From assembly GCA_012656075.1 (NCBI GenBank), contig JAAKBF010000007.1, positions 1,240,001 to 1,304,000 of the forward strand: a stretch of 64,000 nucleotides of DNA. The letters run 5' to 3'. Of the stretch, positions 62,701-64,000 are shown in pieces. The notes below the pieces were generated by a model, which made no database searches, was not told the origin of the DNA, and saw only the letters and a program-made list of their open reading frames with translations. Made by a program: the position numbers and the translations under genes. The DNA comes from Phytophthora hibernalis (lineage: Eukaryota > Oomycota > Peronosporomycetes > Peronosporales > Peronosporaceae). How positions within the stretch are numbered: position 1 is the first letter of the stretch; every line of letters begins with the position of its first letter.

Positions 62701-64000
62701 AATGATATCCGGAAGGATCCGCTGATATCGTCTTGCTTAGCGTCAGTGAACACTGTGACTGTCGGGTAAACGCTAATCAGCGCGTTTTGGCCGGTCAAAC
62801 GCGCATGCTGGATGAAAATGGAGTCTTGGTCATCATCTTCTTGCACAAACGTTACATGCCAAGCCTTGCCGTAGATACCATACTGGCTTACACTCACGTT
62901 GACAGTGCCACGGGCAGTGATCAAGTCAATTGCATCGCGCATTTCAGCCGCCCCGGTATCTTTGAATGATAGAGGCGAGGTCACCTCGCCCATATACGAC
63001 AAAGTAAACGTCCCGCCGATGGTACTTGATGCATCCGCGAGAATTGTCTGTATTCCGGCTTGGCCTTTCGAACAGGAACCCTCGTATTTGACCGTATGAA
63101 CTTGCCCGTAGACAGGCAGGTTGGTCAAGCTTGGTACCCACGGAGCACAGGATGCAGCTCCAAATGATGCTGAATCGAATTGCAGTGTTGGCCACTCACC
63201 CGTCGGATAGTGTCCCCAGAAACGCACGTTGTAGTCATGGAAATCCAAGATTTTCAAGGAACGAGCTTCACCACTAAAAATCACAGGATCCGGCTGGACT
63301 GACAGAGATCGTTGTTGTGCCTTGCGCAGGTGGGCTGGTAACAGTAAACTCGCAAGAATGCCTCGAAAAGTCGTTGGGGTTCCGGCTCACCTGTATGATG
63401 GCATATTTGGGTAACACGTCTACTTGGGTCTGCGTCAGCGCGCTGGCAACAGTGAGCTTGCCGGTGTTATCGTAATCGGTAACCTTCGATGCCCATGATC
63501 CAGTCAATAAGGTCACCTTGAACGCGCGCACCTCCTCCACTGTCACCTTAAACGCCTTGGATACCTTGGATATGACATCGAGCAACTCGTTCTGTATCGT
63601 GCTTGCCGCGCCCGTCTTGCCCAGAGAGATGCAGTCGGTTGTCTCGCTTCCAAGTTTAAGTGCGAAGGTGCCGCCCGTAGCCGTCGTCGGACCGAACAAC
63701 CGAACCACTTGAACAGACGACGGTGCTCCAACAACATACGTATCACACACTCGCTCGTCATTATTGATCTCGAAGTACCCGTAGTGCTCAGCTGGAATAG
63801 CATCTTTGAATGCATTAATTCCATATGTGATACCTGTGGCTGAACCTGTTTTGACGGAGGTCAGTGAAGATAGCACTTGTAGCCCCGGATATTTGCTGTC
63901 AACAATATCTTCTACGACGTTGCCAAACAAGATTGTCCACTCATAGCCATACGGCCCAAGCTCACGTCCCGAGCTATCCAGTTTAAGTACAGCCCACTTC
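50781..64000 (-). CDS. Giant secreted FN3 protein with embedded repeat modules (copy 2, partial)
   Basis: Inverted paralogue of the 28560-50710 gene; its 5' part, including the start and signal peptide, lies beyond 64000. The stop is at 50781, after the same kind of ending as copy 1 (LLCPDNQVLLDNSVVTGNFV). Domain order follows copy 1 except that the 6.45-kb block is absent, so about 4,400 residues are visible. Diverged parts still align closely in protein; for example 58720-58794 encodes the same 25 residues as 36294-36368 despite 13 base changes. Two tracts (54853-56788, 61360-64000) are nearly identical to copy 1. The frame changes many times, for example near 51560, 52738, 54350, 54830, 56453, 57870, 59210, 59660, 60140, 61130, 61200, 61385, 62188 and 63276, mostly at homopolymers. 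It could be an expressed gene with sequence errors or a decaying one; silent-site bias favours a gene under selection. Confidence 0.78.
54853..56788 (-). repeat. Near-identical inverted tract B, minus arm
   Basis: Reverse-complement partner of 44729-46662. This arm keeps the longer G run and therefore an open frame (KGSNAVGDQLWLSFDPP) where the plus arm is shifted. Confidence 0.9.
61360..64000 (-). repeat. Near-identical inverted tract A, minus arm (continues off window)
   Basis: Reverse-complement partner of 31062-33705. The last bases of the window (GAAGTGGGCTGTACTTAAAC on the minus strand) are identical to 31062 onward, so the true left limit of the tract is not visible. Confidence 0.9.

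Noticed and set aside
28560..64000. Giant genes as transposon-derived or viral sequence
   Set aside because: No reverse transcriptase, integrase, transposase or terminal repeats; content is FN3 and related beta modules with a signal peptide.

Overview
The window reads as nuclear DNA of an oomycete, most likely a Peronosporales species such as Phytophthora. The evidence is a decayed RXLR/WY-type effector gene, a full-size PDR-type ABCG transporter, a secreted jacalin-like lectin, tightly packed genes, and short introns (about 60-100 nt) with GTRNGT-like donors and CAG/TAG acceptors. No bacterial, viral or organellar segment was seen, and no tRNA or rRNA gene was recognised.

Layout. 1-28 kb is a gene-dense region: a SAM-methyltransferase-like gene (minus, runs off the left edge); a DUF455-glycosyltransferase fusion (plus); an effector pseudogene (minus) and jacalin lectin (plus) in AT-richer, repeat-bearing DNA; a PDR ABC transporter (minus); an ankyrin/TOG protein (minus); a WW-domain/pseudokinase protein (minus); a TMEM234 homologue (plus); a BCNT/Swc5 (CFDP1) chromatin-remodelling subunit (plus); a class I histone deacetylase (minus); a coiled-coil protein (minus); and a TDP2-like phosphodiesterase (minus).

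28.5-64 kb is taken up by two tail-to-tail giant secreted-protein genes. The plus copy (28560-50710) would encode about 7,380 residues. The minus copy (50781 to beyond 64000) is its inverted paralogue. Both are built from fibronectin type III (FN3) domains into which strings of a roughly 100-residue beta-rich module, unknown to me, appear to be inserted. I count about 35 such modules in the plus copy. Two tracts of about 2.6 and 1.9 kb are almost identical between the copies while the rest has diverged strongly, which suggests gene conversion across the inverted pair. A block of about 6.45 kb is present only in the plus copy.

Quality caveat. Almost every long gene is broken by one or more single-base frameshifts, nearly always a missing base in or beside a homopolymer. 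In several places one giant copy is intact where the other is shifted. I therefore treat most frameshifts as probable sequencing or assembly errors and annotate each locus as one gene, while noting that a few shifts are shared by both giant copies.

Genes that belong together functionally: BCNT/Swc5 (SWR1 complex) and the class I HDAC are convergent neighbours, both acting on chromatin. The effector remnant, jacalin lectin, ABC transporter and giant FN3 proteins are the likely secreted or host-interface components.
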